Below are positions 13,071-16,944 of a stretch of 16,944 nucleotides of DNA, one piece after another. How positions within the stretch are numbered: position 1 is the first letter of the stretch; every line of letters begins with the position of its first letter. Position numbers and translations under genes: made by a program. This DNA comes from an uncultured Clostridium sp. (GTDB lineage: Bacteria > Bacillota > Clostridia > Lachnospirales > Lachnospiraceae): NCBI GenBank assembly GCA_937902905.1, contig CALELW010000088.1, positions 1-16,944 on the forward strand, in the 5' to 3' direction. Under the pieces are notes generated by a model, which saw nothing but the letters and a program-made list of their open reading frames with translations, was not told the DNA's origin and did no database searches.

Positions 13071-13930
13071 TTTTTTACATCCTTTATTATCCATTCCACG
13101 ATTTTATCCGCAACCGCCACCCCAGTGCAGGTTTGTATATTTTTAAAGTGTGCATTCGAATTTACTTCACAGACAATCGGACCGTCTTTGCCAAACAAAA
13201 GGTCAACTCCTGCAAAAGAAGTTCCTACTGCATGAGACGCTTTAACTGCAAGGTCACATTCTTCCTTTGACGGTGTGTAATCTTTCATCTTGCCCCCGGC
13301 GGTTATGTTGGCACGAAAATCATTTTCCGAATACCGGTACATGGAAGCCACTACTTCATCACCAACAACCTGGAGTCTGACATCTCTTCCTCTGCTGTTT
13401 TCTATCATTTCCTGAAACAAAAATTCTACAGAATCCGACTGTTTCATCACCGCTAAAAGTTCTTCTCTATTCTGCACCAGATACACCTGCTCACCAAAGG
13501 AGCCAAATGCCTCTTTCGCCACAAACGGATATGTAAGTTTTTCTTCTGCTACACCAAGAAAATCATACTGATTAAATCCAATGGTCGAATATGTCATCGG
13601 CGCAAATATCGTCTGTGGAATCGGCAGTTTTTTCTCCTGTAATGCCAGATAGGTTAATCGTTTGTCATCACAGATTCTAATTGCCTTACTGCTATTATAG
13701 ACCGGAATTTCTTGATTTTCTAAAAATTTTGCAAGTAAAATATCTTTATCCCAAAACAAAACAAAATCCGGTTTTTCTTTTATCTTTTCCTGCACATTTA
13801 CAAGTATTTCACAGTTTGTATAAACGGTTAGTGACACACCGCACCGTTTTGCCGCCAGTAAAAATAAATCTGTCAGTTCAGAAAACTTTTTGGTGTGTAA
13901 AAATCCATTGACAATCAGCCAGCCTTTCAT
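13067..13930 (-). CDS. ATP-grasp ligase, RimK-like (first of a tandem pair)
   Basis: This 287-residue enzyme is of the RimK/LysX type and should ligate an amine-bearing substrate to a carboxylate using ATP; the partners are unknown. The start ATG shares one base with the ftsK stop (TGATG). Visible parts are FVAKEAFGSFGEQVYLV (ATP-binding lysine and flexible loop), FLFQEMIENSRGRDVRLQVVGDEVVA, SMYRYSENDFRANITAGG, and FAGVDLLFGKDGPIVCEVNSNAHFKNI with the canonical EVN metal ligands. RimK itself has DIRCLVVG and EVNASPG in matching places. No membrane segment or signal peptide is seen, so it should be cytoplasmic. The same core motifs in the next gene indicate an old tandem duplication or a two-enzyme module. 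Confidence 0.88.
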   Translation of the reverse strand: MKGWLIVNGFLHTKKFSELTDLFLLAAKRCGVSLTVYTNCEILVNVQEKIKEKPDFVLFWDKDILLAKFLENQEIPVYNSSKAIRICDDKRLTYLALQEKKLPIPQTIFAPMTYSTIGFNQYDFLGVAEEKLTYPFVAKEAFGSFGEQVYLVQNREELLAVMKQSDSVEFLFQEMIENSRGRDVRLQVVGDEVVASMYRYSENDFRANITAGGKMKDYTPSKEECDLAVKASHAVGTSFAGVDLLFGKDGPIVCEVNSNAHFKNIQTCTGVAVADKIVEWIIKDVKK

Positions 13931-16500
13931 CAGCCATTCTCCTCAAGATAATTTTCAAATTGTTCACTCGACATCAAAATCTGTCTCGGTTTAGTTCCCT
14001 CTTCCGGTCCGACAACACCCGCATCCGAAAGCTGATCCATAATTCGTGCCGCACGGTTAAATCCAATTCGGAACATACGCTGCAAAAGACCAATGGATGC
14101 CTTATCTTTTTCAATGATAAATCTGGCAGCCTCGACAAATAATTCGTCTTGTTCCGGCGCACCACCATGGGCAGTATTAGAATCATTTTTTGCCCCCGGT
14201 ACCGGTGCCGTATCAATATGCTTTGTTACTTCTTCGTTATAGGATGGACCGTTACTCTGCTCTTTTAAGAAACTGACAACGGAATCTCTTTCTTCATCGG
14301 AAACAAATGCTCCCTGTACACGAATTGGTTTTGGCAGATTTTGCGGTGCAAACAGCATATCACCATTTCCTAACAGTTTTTCTGCTCCTGCTGAATCAAT
14401 AATAGTTCGTGAATCCACGGCGGAAGAAACCGACAAAGCGATTCGTGATGGGATATTTGCTTTAATCAAACCGGTAATAACATTAACTGAAGGACGCTGT
14501 GTTGCTAAAACCAAATGAATTCCTGCCGCACGAGCAAGCTGTGCCAAACGACACACGGAATCCTCTACTTCTCCCGGTGCAACCATCATCAAATCCGCAA
14601 ACTCATCTACGATAATAACAATCTGCGGCATCTTCTGATAATCCGGGTCATCTTTGTTTGTCAGTTTGTCCATTTTCGCATTATAGGATTTGATATCACG
14701 AACACCTGCATCGGCAAATTTCTGATATCTTCCGGTCATCTCTGCCACCGCCCAGCCAAGTGCCGCCGATGCTTTCTTCGGATCTTTCACGACCGGAATC
14801 ATCAGATGTGGAATATCTTCGTATGCAGTCAATTCCACCATCTTTGGGTCAACCATAATCATTTTTACCTCATTTGGGTCCGCTTTATAAATAATACTCA
14901 TAATCAGCGTATTAATCAAAACCGATTTACCGGAACCAGTCGCACCGGCAATCAATAAATGCGGCATTTTTGCAATATCCGTAACAATTGTTTTTCCGCT
15001 GATGTCTTTACCAACGGCAAATGTGACTTTGGATTTCGCCTTCGTAAATTCACTGCTCTCTAACAACTCACGCAGCGTAATCATTTCTCTCGCCGGATTC
15101 GGCACCTCGATACCAACTGCCGCTTTTCCGGGAATCGGTGCTTCAATACGAATATCCGATGCCGCCAGACTCAGTTTAATATCATCACTCAATCCGGTAA
15201 TGCGGCTGACTTTAACCCCCTGTTCCGGAATCAGTTCATAACGGGTTACACTTGGTCCAAGGCTGATGTCTCCCATCTTGACGCGCACACCAAAACTATC
15301 TAATGTTGACTGCAATTTAGCCGCCGTCGCGCGAAGCTCGGAATTGTCCATACGTTTGCCATTGCTCTTTGGCTTGTTCAGCAAATCAAGCGAAGGAAAA
15401 CGATACGGAATCTGTTCCACCGCAGCCTTTGATAAATCTTTATGTACCGCATCCATTTCTTTTTTATCTTCTTTGGTTATCTTAACCGGTTCTTTCTTTT
15501 GTTTTACCGGTTCATCCACTGTATCTGTTTTGTCCGGTGTTTTTGGCTCGGTCTGTGTTTTCTTTAATGCGCCAAATTTTTCTTCTAATTCTTTTTCGTA
15601 GACACTCGATTCCCTAACTGGTTCTTCTCCACCACGGATAATATTGATTTCCGACAAATCCTGAACTTCCGGTACCACTTCTTCCATCTGTGCTTCCGGT
15701 TTGATTTCTTTTTGAGTAAGTTTATTCTTATCTTCCGGAATTTCTGTCTCTGCTTTCTTTGCCCGTTTCTTTCTCGTCTCTTTCTTTGGCTTTGCTTTTG
15801 CCGTTTCTTCTTTATCAAATGTATAGGTACTCATCTGTCTTCCACGAGAAGACACCGGTTCCGGCTCCTCATAATAATAATCTTCATCCGTCTCACGCTC
15901 TTTATACATCTGCTGAATGGAAGAAAAAATAAGTTTCTTGCTTAACAGCATAAAGAACAGTAAAAACAGCGCTAGAATTACAATAAAAGAACCTGCTCTT
16001 CCGAGCACACGTGCCAGTTCAAAAGATAAAATACCACCGAAAAAGCCACCACCACCGTGATTTTCAGCACAAACGGTATAAACTTCCCACACATTCTGCA
16101 CAGGGTCATTTACTACCCATTGAAATAACCCGCACACACTCCAGTAAATGCCGGCACTATACCAAACCTTGTGACGCAGTCTTTGATTCTTCGCATTTGC
16201 CAAATACAAACCGGCGGTCACAACCAGATAAACCGGAAAAACATACGCCAGTGCTCCCAGCAGTCCAAACAGCAAAGCACTTAACCCTTGGCCAAACACG
16301 CCGCACATTTGGAACAAACTAAGCAGTGACAAAATGGCAAACACAAAAAGAGCAAGAAACACAATCTCTCTTGCCAATGGGCTTGCCTGCTTTGTCTTTT
16401 TCGATGTATTCTTTCTCGAAGAAGCCGTCCGTTTCGTATTTGATTTCGACGCCGGACGCCCACGCTTCTTCGTATTTTTTGTTGTTTTCTTTGTAGCCAT
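13930..16500 (-). CDS. ftsK: DNA translocase FtsK/SpoIIIE
   Basis: A membrane-anchored ATP-driven DNA pump that clears chromosomal DNA from the division septum and, in spore formers, fills the forespore. I use ATG 16500, 7 bases after GGGGAGG, giving 856 residues; ATG 16527 is rejected. A very basic N-terminus (1-38) contains an AT-hook-like KKRGRPASK at 11-19. Hydrophobic membrane segments follow at roughly 46-63, 74-101, 112-129 and 171-188. A long charged linker spans about 200-360. The motor has GATGSGKS (Walker A, 519-526), IVIIVDE (Walker B, 627-633) and ATQRPS. The C-terminal gamma winged helix (about 784-846) contains RMFRIGFNRAARIMDQL, the DNA-orientation reader. The two ATP-grasp genes follow without a gap. 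Confidence 0.96.
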   Translation of the reverse strand: MATKKTTKNTKKRGRPASKSNTKRTASSRKNTSKKTKQASPLAREIVFLALFVFAILSLLSLFQMCGVFGQGLSALLFGLLGALAYVFPVYLVVTAGLYLANAKNQRLRHKVWYSAGIYWSVCGLFQWVVNDPVQNVWEVYTVCAENHGGGGFFGGILSFELARVLGRAGSFIVILALFLLFFMLLSKKLIFSSIQQMYKERETDEDYYYEEPEPVSSRGRQMSTYTFDKEETAKAKPKKETRKKRAKKAETEIPEDKNKLTQKEIKPEAQMEEVVPEVQDLSEINIIRGGEEPVRESSVYEKELEEKFGALKKTQTEPKTPDKTDTVDEPVKQKKEPVKITKEDKKEMDAVHKDLSKAAVEQIPYRFPSLDLLNKPKSNGKRMDNSELRATAAKLQSTLDSFGVRVKMGDISLGPSVTRYELIPEQGVKVSRITGLSDDIKLSLAASDIRIEAPIPGKAAVGIEVPNPAREMITLRELLESSEFTKAKSKVTFAVGKDISGKTIVTDIAKMPHLLIAGATGSGKSVLINTLIMSIIYKADPNEVKMIMVDPKMVELTAYEDIPHLMIPVVKDPKKASAALGWAVAEMTGRYQKFADAGVRDIKSYNAKMDKLTNKDDPDYQKMPQIVIIVDEFADLMMVAPGEVEDSVCRLAQLARAAGIHLVLATQRPSVNVITGLIKANIPSRIALSVSSAVDSRTIIDSAGAEKLLGNGDMLFAPQNLPKPIRVQGAFVSDEERDSVVSFLKEQSNGPSYNEEVTKHIDTAPVPGAKNDSNTAHGGAPEQDELFVEAARFIIEKDKASIGLLQRMFRIGFNRAARIMDQLSDAGVVGPEEGTKPRQILMSSEQFENYLEENG

Positions 16501-16568
16501 AAAATCCTCCCCAGACACAACTAACATGTACGATATCTGCTAATTGATTCGCAGCGTACTGAAATTAT

Positions 16569-16597
16569 ATTATACACTGAATCACTTTTTACCGCAA
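16569..16597 (-). promoter_or_regulatory. promoter of ftsK
   Basis: Minus-strand TTGCGG (16597-16592) and TATAAT (16574-16569) are 17 bases apart. The predicted start is near 16562, with a leader of about 62 bases before ATG 16500. No terminator hairpin was seen between the upstream gene (stop at 16694) and this promoter; the 16598-16693 interval is simply AT-rich. Confidence 0.75.
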
Positions 16598-16693
16598 GTG
16601 TTTTATCGAACAGATGTTTATATTTTGCTGCTTGGGTTCAAAATTAAATTTACTACTATTTATTATAATATCTATATATTTTTATTGGTCAAC

Positions 16694-16944
16694 TTATTGT
16701 TTAGGTGCAATCTCTGGTTTAATAATAATAGGTGCCTGACCACTTGAAGATGTAATTTCTGCTGTCAAAAGCGAAATTCTTCTCATTAAATTATCTAAGA
16801 CAAATTGTCCATTTAATTTAAATTCCTTCGCTAAATTTACATTTTCCCAATCATGTTCGCCTCCTTTTTCGTCAGCAAACTCTAATAAAGCACCATAGGT
16901 TATTTCTAAACAAAATACAGATTTCGGAGAAAATTCCAACTTCG
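16694..16944 (-). CDS. C-terminal part of an unidentified protein, possibly SecB-like
   Basis: The frame is open to the right edge, and about 83 residues plus the stop are visible; the true start lies outside the window. The TTG at 16939 is not a credible start because the frame continues upstream of it. The visible part reads as a beta-rich stretch (FSPKSVFCLEITYGALLEF) and then an amphipathic helix (VLDNLMRRISLLTAEIT). It ends SSGQAPIIIKPEIAPKQ. The order strand, helix with an arginine pair, and hydrophobic Pro-rich end resembles the C-terminus of the export chaperone SecB, which ends in a helix followed by FP-L-L-PVNF. This is pattern resemblance only. No other identity suggests itself. 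Confidence 0.5.
   Translation of the reverse strand, partial: KLEFSPKSVFCLEITYGALLEFADEKGGEHDWENVNLAKEFKLNGQFVLDNLMRRISLLTAEITSSSGQAPIIIKPEIAPKQ

Noticed and set aside
12863..13270. 135-residue plus-strand frame across the ATP-grasp junction
   Set aside because: It is antisense to two real overlapping genes, with no ribosome site or family features.
14515..14958. 147-residue plus-strand frame inside ftsK
   Set aside because: It is antisense to the conserved motor domain, rich in Cys/His/Asn, and lacks a ribosome site. It is a shadow of ftsK.

Overview
The window is a gene-dense, AT-rich stretch of a Firmicutes chromosome. Protein content (FtsK/SpoIIIE, RelQ-type alarmone synthetase, a GerMN-like lipoprotein, a short clostridial ferredoxin, formate-THF ligase, a YbhJ-type hydratase with an 88-residue companion), strong AGGAGG ribosome sites and sigma-A promoters point to class Clostridia, probably family Lachnospiraceae. 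The family assignment is inference from protein style. No rRNA, tRNA, CRISPR array, phage or insertion sequence was seen.

Layout. (1) Positions 1-5026, minus strand: one long operon from a near-consensus promoter at 4999-5026, in transcription order relQ-like alarmone synthetase, folD, rimO, pgsA, cinA/pncC, a small GerMN-like lipoprotein and a BaiN/HI0933-family flavoprotein cut by the left edge. Genes abut or overlap by a few bases. (2) 5073-5267, plus strand: a 64-residue single-cluster ferredoxin, diverging from that operon. (3) 5475-8127, minus strand: an aconitase-superfamily hydratase plus an 88-residue protein of unknown function, with their own promoter. (4) 8160-9580, plus strand: pyrB-pyrI, aspartate transcarbamoylase with its regulatory subunit. 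(5) 9845-12239, minus strand: fhs followed by a Fic protein. (6) 12231-16597, minus strand: ftsK followed by two tandem ATP-grasp ligases, whose end overlaps the fhs promoter. (7) 16694-16944, minus strand: the C-terminal part of a gene that may be SecB-like.

How the genes fit. folD and fhs give the C1-tetrahydrofolate interconversions. pyrBI opens pyrimidine synthesis. relQ, pgsA, rimO, cinA and ftsK are growth and cell-envelope housekeeping genes. ftsK and rimO-pgsA-cinA often sit close together in Firmicutes; here about 9 kb of metabolic genes lies between them.

The most unusual signal is a pair of related, highly structured elements at 5291-5392 and 9609-9747, one in each of the two convergent gene junctions. 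They share an inner core with compensatory base changes and a conserved single-stranded bulge, while their long outer helices are unrelated in sequence. They look like bidirectional terminators carrying a conserved RNA core, and are the best candidate here for something undescribed.
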